A stretch of 64,000 nt of DNA from Naematelia aurantialba (taxonomy: Eukaryota > Basidiomycota > Tremellomycetes > Tremellales > Naemateliaceae): assembly GCA_021527695.1 (NCBI GenBank), contig JAKFAO010000011.1, positions 248,001 through 312,000 on the forward strand. Direction: 5' to 3'. Shown one piece after another: positions 10,599 through 20,080 of the stretch; position 1 is the stretch's first letter, and the number at the start of each line of letters is the position of its first letter. The notes beneath the pieces were generated by a model that saw only the letters and a list, made by a program, of their open reading frames with translations, searched no databases and had not been told where the DNA came from. The translations under genes and the position numbers were made by a program.

Positions 10599-11765
10599 AT
10601 GAGTTCTACAACCGATTCTGAGATCTTCGCTGGTCGCACTGACGTGAAGGACAGTAACGGTCCTTCAACCAGTGCATTTCCTGATGGGGATGTCACGGCG
10701 TCCGATACGCTCTCTGACGGTAGCGCAGCTGGTGGTTCGGATCAACAGAGTGCAGACCAACCGCCCCGGTTTGAGGAGCTCTATCCGAATGTCTTCTACG
10801 TTCCCACGGCGTTCAAACCAGAGTACCTGAAGGACAGTTTCCTGAAGGCGGAAACCGAGCGTGCCAAGAACGCTGAAGAGCTGCGCATTGATGGTCGATG
10901 GGGAACAGACAAGTTGAAGCACAGTGGGCTTACCAGTCAACAGGACCTCCAGCAGATGAGCTGGTTCATCAGCACTTGGAATAGATTCGTTCCGTTTGAT
11001 GATCCTGAGACTGCACTTCAAGCACCGAGATACTCGATCCCGACGAACTTGAAGCGCGTCAAGGTCGTTACCCCACAATATACTTGGGCCGAGACTCTCA
11101 CTCACTCTCGCGTTTTGGAAAACCAATTTGTGCGCGGTGAGAGGGATCCTGGTGAGCTTATCACCGAGGCCATGGCGCGTAGCGGCCAAGAGTTCCCCAC
11201 CACGGAACGCGAGTACGGTCCCGGCCGCATGGACGGTCTCGAGAACGAGGGAACCATGAGGGACCCGACCATGTATTACACCTTGTTCGAGGTGCTCAGC
11301 AAGCTTCGTGGAGTTGAAGCTTATGTCGACGTCACGCCGGTGAACGAGGACGCTCTATCTCATTGCAGTTTGCAGCGTTCGGATCTCGGTGCCATGCTAC
11401 GCCTCTTCTGCCAAGATAACTGCATTGATTTCTCAAAGTTCCCCCCGAGGGCCCTCGATGGCGTAAAAAGTTTGACCGAATCCTGGGCGAGGTCGCTGGT
11501 TTGGCACCCTCAGATGACTCTCACTGTCATCGCTCCTGAGGGTCAGGAAGGGTGGTGGGGCGCCCGGGTACAGAGTGAATTTAAAACTGCCGCACTGGTT
11601 GGTCAATATCTGTTTGAAGTTACTCAGCAGCGCAGCCTTTCCCAGAGAATCTACAGGACACTGTTTGGAAACTTCACGCTGTATTGGGCCACGAGGCGTG
11701 TTCTTCGCCGATTCAAGGTCGTCTCCAAGGCCGAGTACGAGGCGAGTAAAGCCCGCGGTTTGTAG
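10599..11765 (+). CDS. Intronless hypothetical protein, 388 aa
   Basis: Not recognised. A single open frame of 388 residues starts at the first ATG and ends at TAG 11765, which is unusual among its intron-rich neighbours. The first 50 residues are Ser/Asp/Gly-rich and look disordered. From about 55 the chain is ordered and balanced in composition (ELYPNVFYVPTAFKPEYLKD, then WFISTWNRFVPFDDP). The end is basic (RIYRTLFGNFTLYWATRRVL). There is no signal peptide, no convincing membrane helix and no catalytic motif I know. It converges with the DsbA-like gene at 12103. Even codon use and the absence of stops over 1.1 kb support a real gene; function unknown. Confidence 0.7.
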   Translation: MSSTTDSEIFAGRTDVKDSNGPSTSAFPDGDVTASDTLSDGSAAGGSDQQSADQPPRFEELYPNVFYVPTAFKPEYLKDSFLKAETERAKNAEELRIDGRWGTDKLKHSGLTSQQDLQQMSWFISTWNRFVPFDDPETALQAPRYSIPTNLKRVKVVTPQYTWAETLTHSRVLENQFVRGERDPGELITEAMARSGQEFPTTEREYGPGRMDGLENEGTMRDPTMYYTLFEVLSKLRGVEAYVDVTPVNEDALSHCSLQRSDLGAMLRLFCQDNCIDFSKFPPRALDGVKSLTESWARSLVWHPQMTLTVIAPEGQEGWWGARVQSEFKTAALVGQYLFEVTQQRSLSQRIYRTLFGNFTLYWATRRVLRRFKVVSKAEYEASKARGL

Positions 11766-12102
11766 AACAGTTTTCACAGGCTCTTCCCTCTGTGTATGCA
11801 TGAGATGGCGCACTTTAGGCTCTCCACGTACTGTCGGCCCTTGAGTGGATGCGAAGTGACGCCGCCTCTTGGCGGTGAAGCTGATGATAAGAAATTGCAC
11901 GTGCAGGCAGAGCAGATAGGAGCAGTTTTGGGGCTCGTCGTTGTCATGTACATTCATGCCTTCTGCCAACGTATTCGGCCTTTTGACCATCCCCATTGGG
12001 CTCTCCGCTCGCGTTTCGATGGACCGGACAACAGACCTCACCGGCCTCAGAGCTTCGCACTACATATCTCAGCCGCGGCTCAGAGCTAGGGCTTTGTTTC
12101 GC
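11766..12102. other. Convergent 3' gap
   Basis: These 337 bp lie between the convergent stops of the orphan gene and the thioredoxin-fold gene. Nothing is recognised in it. The thioredoxin-fold gene could extend slightly into it if GAGGTGAGC at 12100-12110 is used as a splice donor. Confidence 0.4.
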
Positions 12103-13216
12103 TCACCTCAGGTACTTGTCCCATTCGTCCTTGCCCCACGAGGAGCTCACGCTGTCGTCCTTTATGCCGTTAAACAGGACGGTCGGCTAGGGCGAATCAG
12201 CAATGGGCTGGTTCAAACACCCGCCCGGCCTCACCGAGACGTGGACACCGTTCTGCCTGCCCAGCTTGACTGGACGCCTTGTCAGTCAGATATCCAGGGA
12301 CCATATCCAGGGAACGCTGGCAGCCGATTGCTTACCTAGGTACATGAGGTCCGGCGCGGCTTCGCTGCCGCGATGGATGCTGCCATCACTGCCCTCCCTG
12401 ACATCAATCTTGGACCTGAACTCGCCGTATATCTGCGACCTCGGCCCCTGCGGGAGCTTGCCGGTCTTCTCCAGGACGCACATGGCGATCTCGGCGATCT
12501 CGTCTCGCACCGCGCTGTATGTGAGCGTGTTGGCCATCAGGTTGAAGAATTTGCGCTGGTTTTCGAATATCTGCACGTCGATTAGCCTCGGTCAACGTGC
12601 TCGCCAGTTGCCTGCATGCAGAGATATGCTGTGACGTGTGCACAGAGGGCAAAGGACCCACGGCAGTAGTATAAGCCCAGAAGAGGTCGGGGTACAGCTT
12701 GCCAAACACGATCATAGCCTCGACGATGGGGGGACCCAAATAATGGCTGCATCACCCGTCAGCATGGTCCATCGCCCGCTTAGATGTATAATGTTCATGA
12801 ATCTCCCGCTCAGGTGTGGACAGTATGTGTGTATGAAATGCACAGAACGGCTACTGTAAAGCCAAAGGGACCAAGACGACTCACAAAGGCTGAGGGTACG
12901 GCCGCGCAATGAGGCTGAGCTTGCCATCGTACTTGCCTCCCCCAGTCAGGTGAGGAATCACATTCGCCGTCAACGACTTTTCAATCTTGGCACAGAAAGG
13001 GCACAGCGGGTCAAGATAGCTGCAGAAAAGGTTGGTCGTCAGCACCTCGTCATCGCATCCGCGCAACCGCGCATCAGCTCATCAACGTCTCGCAGCTAGG
13101 GACTCCGAGACATGACATCGTCCGTACAGCACATTCAGATAATCGCGGACTCACACCTCGAGCACCTGAGATCCAGTACCAAGGCGGAGAAAAGACAAAG
13201 CGCGAGGTAGAGCCAT
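12103..13216 (-). CDS. DsbA-like / thioredoxin-fold protein with CPFC motif
   Basis: About six exons join to give a protein of roughly 210 residues. Exon 1 encodes MALPRALSFLRLGTGSQVLE. Exon 2 continues VYLDPLCPFCAKIEKSL with a CxxC motif (Cys27, Cys30) in the position of a DsbA or thioredoxin active site. The middle part is helical (GPPIVEAMIVFGKLYPDLFW, IFENQRKFFNLMANTLTY). The end has the cis-Pro-type segment GVHVSPTVLFNGIKDDS. This architecture matches the thioredoxin_4/DsbA-like oxidoreductases found in fungi; the substrate is unknown. No signal peptide is evident. The stop at 12103 overlaps a possible donor (AG/GTGAGC), so one more small exon is possible. The short introns were joined by eye. 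Confidence 0.7.
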
Positions 13217-13434
13217 GTTGAAGTCAGATGGTCAGGTTTGAATGATGTTTCGACGACTGATACACCTGCAGTTGATAGCACGTGCCTCGGACATCCGGGC
13301 AGGTCTGCCATTGTCTACGGCGATGTTGAAAGGGCATCAGCGGCTTTTGGAATGCGGGAGTGCTCTTGGTTCCGAACACATAATCAGCTGGTTCCAACTG
13401 AAAAGTGAAAACGACACAGAAAATAGCAAAAAGT

Positions 13435-13524
13435 CTGTCCCACACGGGCTCGAACCGTGGACCTTGGAGTTGCAACGGATTACGTCATAACAGCTCCACG
13501 CGCTACCAGCTACGCCATAGGACA
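13435..13524 (-). tRNA. tRNA-Asn(GTT) with a 17-nt intron
   Basis: On the minus strand the 90 nt fold as a cloverleaf. The acceptor stem is TGTCCTA with TGGGACA and discriminator G. The D arm is GCGT-AGCTGGTA-GCGC. The anticodon stem TGGAG pairs with CTCCA around CT-GTT-A. The T arm is CACGG-TTCGAGC-CCGTG. A 17-nt intron (TGACGTAATCCGTTGCA) sits one base 3' of the anticodon, the canonical eukaryotic site. Removing it leaves 73 nt. The B box GGTTCGAGCC is intact. The anticodon GTT reads Asn codons. Confidence 0.92.
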
Positions 13525-14114
13525 CTTGCTTGTGCTATGATGTCTGCCACTTCTTCTTGCAGCTTATATACGTTAACTCTTATTGGTTCTGAGCTCTGCA
13601 GTGTGTTCTTGTTCATTTAGTTTACCCTCCTCCCTTTCGTGGTACTGGCTTGGTGCTACGGGCAGCTGCAGCTGCAACTTCAGACCACAGGACTTCAGAC
13701 CACAGGCGAGGGTATGCCTTCCTTCTCAACGCGCAGCGTGGGACTTGCTAGTCTCCGCAGTACGCCCCAGTGTCAGAGTAGTCGTGTTTTGCGAACGTTC
13801 TGGCTCTCCCCCCCAGATTTTGGTCCTGCCTTGTCATCCTAGTTGTACCAGTCGTGTCATACATATGCTGCTCGCTGCTCTTCTCCCATTGACTGCATGC
13901 ATGTGTGACATGCGAAAGTTGTGAAGGCACGCAGAAGGTCGCGTCGACCCGCAGTGGGCGGCGAAAGCCGGATTGAATAAAGTCAAATGAGTCTAGCTTC
14001 GCTGGATTTGTGTACGAGTCTGCCTGGGCAGGAATTGCAGGTTTGCAAAGTACCCATTCATCTCGCATCGACTCCCGACATCACGCACGACACGACCAAC
14101 GTCGAGACGCCAAG
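13525..14114. other. Gap between tRNA-Asn and the GT18-like gene
   Basis: These 590 bp have no supported gene. The stretch holds the tRNA upstream flank and the promoter of the gene at 14115. There is a short tandem duplication, CTTCAGACCACAGGA/CTTCAGACCACAGGC, at 13678-13707. Confidence 0.5.
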
Positions 14115-16812
14115 ATGGTAGTCGGGACCAAGCAATTCCGCTACATCGCCGTCGCGACGCTGACCGTCATCCTTGCTTTCCTCCTCTATCTCAGCTTAAC
14201 CACACCCGACACGCTAAGCACGACGTGGACGCGCATCTCGGCGCCTTACTACCTCCCTTCTACAGGTTTCAGCGAATCCGGGTACGGGTCCGGGTACATC
14301 GAGGCGCCCGCTGAGCTGGCCGAACTGTTTCCCGGCCTCAACCTGGCACACGAGAATCACAGAGAGATCAACCATCGGAATCTGAGGGATTTGCATTCAT
14401 GTCTTGCTCTGAGGCGGTGCGGCACCAACCAGAAGAAGGTTGTGCTGTTTGCAGAGAACTACTTTAGGGATAGTATGGTGAGTCGACCGACGATCCAGCC
14501 AGCAGATTCCCTCGTCGCTCTCGAATCTGGGCACGACGGTATGGAGCGCTCAGTGTCGGGATTCTTACCGTATCATTTTTACAAGAGATTGGGGTTGCTG
14601 GCAGCGTCCACGAGCGACTGCTGACGCAGCGTAGATCAGGGGATGGAGAGGAGGCGAACACGTCTGGCAAGTCCCGATTCATTCCACGTATTAAAGCTGA
14701 CCGAACCAGGGCCCTATCAATGGCAAGTGTCGATCCCGGAGTCACCCTCATCCCATCCCCAGACGTTCTGACAGTAATGTAGGAGAAAGCTGTGCGCCAA
14801 ATGGGATATACCTACCTCGTTTCCATCGATCCAGGTGAGTTTCTGCAGCTTGACTGGGGCGGTTTGGAGCGACCTCGATCGTGGCTATTAGCAGAGAGGT
14901 CGACCGTGGCTGACGCCATTGCCAGCCGAGACGCTGGAGCAGTATCGCATGTTCCCCGACATGGTCAAGGTGGTCATTGGTGCGGGATGCTTGGAGGACG
15001 AGAAATGCATCATGACTGAGGATAACCCGACTGGGATACCCCGCTGGAAAAGTACGTCGCCACCGTGAGCCTCCGCTGACGAGCAGTGTGAGATCCGTAA
15101 TGCCTTTGCCCTCTTTCCTACTTTCCCGACCCGTCACATTATGCGGCTGTCAAGCTGCCGTAGCTACCATGCTGTCTTGGGCATCGGGGGCTACGCAACT
15201 ATCGTCTCTACCATGCCTTCTGTGGTTTCCTTGATATATGACTGACTAGCCAGCTTCGACATGGCCTTCTTTCCCTGGGGCGGAAATACGGAGAACATTG
15301 GCTGGGAATGGGCGGTCCACGCTGAACGATGGGGTGAGAAAGACCCAAACCACGAGACGGTGCACTATATAGGGTAAATAAAGGACCACGACGTGTCTGA
15401 CGCAACAGGTATTCTATGGACGATCAGTGCCAGGCCGTCACGTACGTCCCGCATGAGGAGCGGCCCATGTCTGCTTGGTTCTACAGCAAACAAGCGACTT
15501 GTGAGTCCCTCTTTCCCGAGCCAGAGTTCCCTTTCCTCCCCTCTGCTGTCTGCCTTGCCTTCTCTTTTCTTCCTCTCCCTCTCGACCCTCGCGGGGCCTC
15601 GAGATATATGAACTTCGGTCCTCCGCATCAAGCCCCAGGATCTTGCAGTGATCACGATTGTATGACGTATGTGATGCTTATGACAGACTTCTACTCGGAC
15701 TTTCCCGAGTTTGGGTGGAATCGGAGTTACTTTGCACTAGCCACCGAGGAGCTAAGCGAGTACGGACTAGAGTTCCGAGGCGCCTACCAGATCGACTATA
15801 CTTTCCTGCCTGTGAGTCTCCGAGTCCCGAGGCCCCTTCGTTTGCCCCCTCCCCTCCTCCGACCTCTTCATCCCGCCGCAGCTCGAGGCGGCATAGGGCT
15901 CTGTCCAGAAGCACAGCCTGGACCTGAACCCCGGGCGCATACTGAAGCAAATAGGAACGGATCGCCGAACGGCCCATGGAGCCTCTTCCTGGCGTTACGA
16001 ACCTAGGCAAGATCGGACCAGAGCTCTTCACTGAGGAACTTGCAAAGTCGCGGATACTCGTCGGTATCGGACAGGTGCGTCTCTACATCTCTCTACTCCA
16101 CGACTACGTCCCAGCTGACAGCTCTACTATAGCCATGGCTGGCGCCGTCTCCATACCTCGGGCTCTGCTTGGTAGGTGGCCCCCGAGGGGCGAGCTGACG
16201 TGCAGGGAATACCGTTCCTTAACGTGATCAAGTACTGGGACGCAGATAATCCCGACGACAGGTCAAAGTGGATGTCGCAGCACGACGTCCTGATGGGTCT
16301 GGAGCCTCCGTAAGTACCGTACCGGGCTGCTGCAGCGGTTGTGGTTGTGGTGTTGCTGTGTGGTGGATGCGTATGCGGAGATGCTTGGGATGTTGGATGG
16401 ACTCATACTGATACCGTCAGATACGTATACAACGTCAAAGCAGGCGACTACGACGGCTTTGTGGCAGCCATCAAAGCGGCGCTGACGACGCCGACGCCGC
16501 AATATGAAGATCCCGAGATGACAGAGGATGCAGTGAAGGAAAGGATGCGGACTCTGATTGAGCGGGATTGGAAGGCTCTGGCTACGGAGCGGTGGAATGG
16601 GATGGCCGCGATGGGGCGGTCACCTGTGAGTGCTTGCCTCGCCCTCTCTTCACTGTTCTCCCACCCTTCGGTCTCGTCTCTGGTCTCATTCCCCGTCTCC
16701 CGTCTCCGCCTGTGCTTCGTTTTCTTCTCCTATCTCCCATCTCCCATCTCCCCCTCTCCCTCTTTCGGGTTCAGTATACTCGGTGCTGACCGCGTAGGAC
16801 TGGGCGATCTGA
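14115..16812 (+). CDS. Type II membrane glycosyltransferase, GT18 (MGAT5)-like
   Basis: Likely Golgi glycosyltransferase. The start at 14115 gives a short basic cytosolic tail and one membrane anchor (YIAVATLTVILAFLLYLSL), the type II layout. Downstream exons encode GYTYLVSIDPAETLEQYR, GGNTENIGWEWAVHAERW and YFYSDFPEFGWNRSYFALA. The C-terminal block SRILVGIGQPWLAPSPYLG, then LGIPFLN, SQHDVLMG and PPYVYNV, matches the donor-site region of GT18 (MGAT5, GlcNAc transferase V). About 11 exons end at TGA 16812, giving roughly 480 residues, shorter than animal MGAT5. Introns at 15501-15686 and from 15811 to about 15951 remove stop- and frame-breaking sequence. Two introns use GC donors around a 13-nt exon (14710-14722). 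The donor sugar and the acceptor are unknown. Confidence 0.75.
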
Positions 16813-17392
16813 CTTTGGACAATGGACATGGACAATGGAGATGCGTCGTGACAATAGAGACGCGTCATGGATACATCTGATACATGGCTCATTGGATATT
16901 GATCTCTGGGTAGCCAGACGATGGCGGTTTGTACGGTTCACATGCATCTGTACATTCTGGTCTGAGCCGCTCAATCAGAGTTATTTGAGGTCTGATCAGC
17001 TCGATCAGAGTTGTTCGAGGCCTGAGGACATCGCGATCTCCGAAGTCGAGGTCTGAGGTGTTTTAAAGTGAGGAAGGCAATTCGAACTCGTTCTGAAGAA
17101 TTCCCGCGCCGAAACGGTTTCACATCCTGGGCAACAGAGCGCTGTGCCTGACAGAGCCATGGTGTGCAGGTGAGGATGCTCGATCTAGACCGAGGTGTAG
17201 TGTGTCGTGACGTCAGATGTGAGTGGCAGATCTTTGACGCCTTGACAGTTTGACCCGACGATCTATGATCCCAACGAGTCGATATCCGGTGGTCGATATA
17301 TCGTCTGCAGTCGAGAGGCCATTCGGACGATCGACCGGAATTAGACTGCACAGACTTGCTCTCTCTTCACCCAACTGCTCTCCCTCGGCATC
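16813..17392. other. Intergenic, with a 27-bp tandem duplication
   Basis: No gene is supported. At about 16970-17025 a 27-bp unit (CTCAATCAGAGTTATTTGAG and its continuation) is repeated in tandem with a few substitutions. TGGACAATGGACATGGACAATGGAGA at 16815-16840 is another short repeat. The right part must be the promoter of the gene at 17393. Confidence 0.55.
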
Positions 17393-18013
17393 ATGTCGCA
17401 CCGAAGCCTGCCGCCGCACGCGCACGCGCACCCAACCCCATCTGCCACAGCGACGTCTGCGATCCGCCTCGACCCCGTCCACAACGGCTCGACAATCCGC
17501 AAGGCTTTCCTCGCCGAAGCAGCTCTCAACCTGCTCGCTTTCCCACTCATCACCCACCCCGCCACAGTCCTCTCGTATCTCCTCCTCCATCCGAGGCAGA
17601 CCAACCCCGCTTCAATCCTCTTCACGAGACTATTTGGCGGCCTGATCGTAGGGGGACTAACGCCGGCTCTCCTCGCGGGATACCCAAACACCCGAAGCGC
17701 AATCGAGAGCAGGAGGACGGTGTACCTGTTGTTAGGAATGGGGGAGGTGTTTCTTATCCCGATGCTGGTGTTGGAGGGGTTGAAGAAGCAAGGAGGAGGA
17801 AGAGAGGGCGCGTTGAGTGGCCGGGCGGTAGTGGGGAGTGTGATGTGTTTGTTTCCGCCGTTGCTTTGGCGGATATATGTGCTGTTTGTTAGGCCCGAGT
17901 TATTGGGGAGGTACAGCGATGTCCAGAGCTCAGAGGGAGACGACAAGGAGGTCACGGGTAACCGGGTCGAGGAAGGCGTCAACAGCACCGCAGTCAAGGA
18001 CAAGGAGGACTAG
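17393..18013 (+). CDS. Hypothetical four-helix membrane protein, 206 aa
   Basis: Intronless open frame. The N-terminus is His/Pro/Ser/Thr-rich (MSHRSLPPHAHAHPTPSATA). Four hydrophobic segments follow: LNLLAFPLITHPATVLSYLL, LFGGLIVGGLTPALLAG, VYLLLGMGEVFLIPMLVLEG and VVGSVMCLFPPLLWRIYVLF. The tail is acidic and hydrophilic and ends KDKED. I do not recognise the family. The ATG at 17393 is the first in frame after a CT-rich leader. It lies between two other membrane-protein genes on the same strand. Confidence 0.7.
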   Translation: MSHRSLPPHAHAHPTPSATATSAIRLDPVHNGSTIRKAFLAEAALNLLAFPLITHPATVLSYLLLHPRQTNPASILFTRLFGGLIVGGLTPALLAGYPNTRSAIESRRTVYLLLGMGEVFLIPMLVLEGLKKQGGGREGALSGRAVVGSVMCLFPPLLWRIYVLFVRPELLGRYSDVQSSEGDDKEVTGNRVEEGVNSTAVKDKED

Positions 18014-18529
18014 CGGGGGCAGACTACGGGCTTGCACATGTAGACTATGGAGGGCATGTACAGCGTGAGTATGTTGCGGATACAGTAGTGCATTCTATGC
18101 AATATACGTATGGATGAGAAGACAACCAGGACGGCCGCAAACTTCCCCTAAAGACTTGACACGGTGATTCAACCTGGTCCTTGGTGACTGGCCGACCCGC
18201 CGCCAATGTGGTCATACACCCACGTTCCATCCGCAGTTGATGCGGGGTTGGGGTGCACCTCTCACAGGACGCCGGGTGCCCGCAGCCGTACCCAGCAGCG
18301 CTCCTGCTACACGCAGCCTTGCACATTGCCGTTATGCAGCCAAATCAGAGAAAGCTACAGGACGCAGCAGGAATTTGCGCGGTCCCACGTGGTTTCCAAA
18401 ACTGACGTCATCATTCTTGTTTTTTCTCCTTGCGGTGAGCGGCGACCTAGACTCGCAGTCGGTTGCTCACCTTTCTACCAAGTATATATCTCGGACCTCT
18501 ATACCCATTACTGGTACTGGCAGCGCATC
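18014..18529. other. Intergenic region upstream of the Sfk1-like gene
   Basis: These 516 bp have no supported gene. A TATA-like AGTATATATC lies at about 18480, 50 bp before the ATG at 18530, so it is a candidate promoter element for the downstream gene. Confidence 0.45.
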
Positions 18530-19652
18530 ATGGCCCGCCTCCCGCTGTTTCTCAACACCCGCACCCTCTCCTCGCACCTCTGTGAGTGTCACCGGCGTCG
18601 CCCTGCTGATGCCCAATATCAGTCTTCGGACCCTACATCTTCCTTCCCCTCATTGCGGGCTGTGTGTGGCTTTCAGAAATCCTCGTGCTCCTGGCTACTT
18701 GGGTGAGAGATGGAAAGCCGCGGTATCGCGGCGACGAGGCGTCCGTGGTCTTTATCTCGGATGTGGGGGGTACGCACAAGGTAGGTTTCCCTGCCATGAG
18801 GTGGCTGACATGTAGCTCCTCTTCATTGCGATGAGCTCGGTTACGGTGGGCTTCTACATTTCGTCGCTATTTGCAGAACGATGGCTGCGGCACATCGATC
18901 GCTTGCCTACCGACATCCGTCCGAGGGCAAAGGTGTTTGGTACGTCGCGTCTCTTGTTCCGTGGCTAGATCTAGATGTCAGGCGGTGAGAATGCTGATTT
19001 TGGCGTAGACTGGCTGGCGATCGTGTTTGGTATAATTGGCAGTGCGGCGCTGGTGTTGCTGTCCGTATTCGACACTTTCAACCACTCTACCTTCCACTGG
19101 AGCATGACGCTATTATTCATCGCCTCCGTCGCAATCTCTGCCATCTTCCAATCCGCCGAAATCTGGTCATTGCACAAGGACCACCCGGATCGAAGACACC
19201 TCCGCAACAACGCGATCATCAAACTGTTTGTGATTCTCCTCGCCGTCGTATGCTCCATCTCATTCGGCGCGACCTACGCTGTATGCGGCGGCAACTCGAC
19301 GGCTACCAGCGGACACTCGGCGCAGACTTGCAACCGCGTGACCTCAGCCGCTGCAGCCTTCGAGTGGACCGTCTCCTTCATCCTGGTGTTTTACTTTTTC
19401 ACTCTGGTCGCGGACCTCTGGCCGGCTGGCAAGTCGTCAGAGCGGTACATGCGCCGACTGGCAAAGTGGCAAGAGCAGCATGGCGAGGGCGACGACTTTA
19501 CCGGCCGTGGAGCGTTTGAGCAGTATCCTGAGCGGTGGCAGGGGCGGGCAGCTCAGATGCACCAGACCACATGGGAGAGGAATACGGGACTTGAGCGGAT
19601 AAACAGGGACAGTCTCGCAAGTAGTGCGCCACTGAACCGCGCCAATGCGTAA
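18530..19652 (+). CDS. Frag1/DRAM/Sfk1 family membrane protein
   Basis: Predicted plasma-membrane or endomembrane protein related to yeast Sfk1 and animal Frag1/DRAM, proteins linked to phosphoinositide signalling and lipid asymmetry. About four exons start at the ATG at 18530 (MARLPLFLNTRTLSSHL). They give six hydrophobic segments: FGPYIFLPLIAGCVWL, LLFIAMSSVTVGFYISSLF, WLAIVFGIIGSAALVLLSVF, MTLLFIASVAISAIFQ, IKLFVILLAVVCSISFGATY and AFEWTVSFILVFYFFTLVADL. The loop FDTFNHSTFHWSMT and the FEW...FYFFTLV segment fit the family. The cytosolic tail is about 60 residues, Arg/Gln-rich, and ends RANA. Family membership rests on the membrane pattern and these motifs. Confidence 0.75.
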
Positions 19653-20080
19653 GCTGCGAACCGCCAGGGATAGGGGATAGCAAGAGCGTGTGGCAGGAAC
19701 TCGGGAGAGCACATGCACGGGAGATCATACATGGGCGAGGTATAGATGTATAGAGCGGAGAAAACAGACTCTGTATCGCTAGCCACATATAATTCAATCC
19801 GTAGAAGATGCTTGGCTGTTGGGTTGTCCCCTTGATGCCACGTATAATTCGTCTTGGCAGCGCTATCGGCGGCCGTCGGGAGTCTCGGTGGATTCTGCTG
19901 TGCCGGCAAATGTGTAACCGGTATCGGCTTTGGGTCCGTCACGCGCCGATCTCCTGTCGATTATGCCTACCTGTAGATCCTGCTGCCTAGAATATTAAAG
20001 CTCCGTGGATTCCGTCCTGTGTTCTGCGTCCTGTACTTTATACTGTGTACAACTGCATGTAGGACGGCCGCGATCTCGCC
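19653..20080. other. Intergenic, nothing recognised
   Basis: These 428 bp lie between the Sfk1-like gene and the carnitine acetyltransferase gene. I see no conserved open frame, RNA or repeat. The right part holds the promoter of the acetyltransferase gene. Confidence 0.4.

Noticed and set aside
15501..15990. Apparent stops and frameshifts in the GT18-like gene, suggesting a pseudogene
   Set aside because: Introns 15501-15686 and 15811 to about 15951 with good donors and acceptors give a continuous conserved protein (SKQATYFYSDF and FLPERIAERPMEP).
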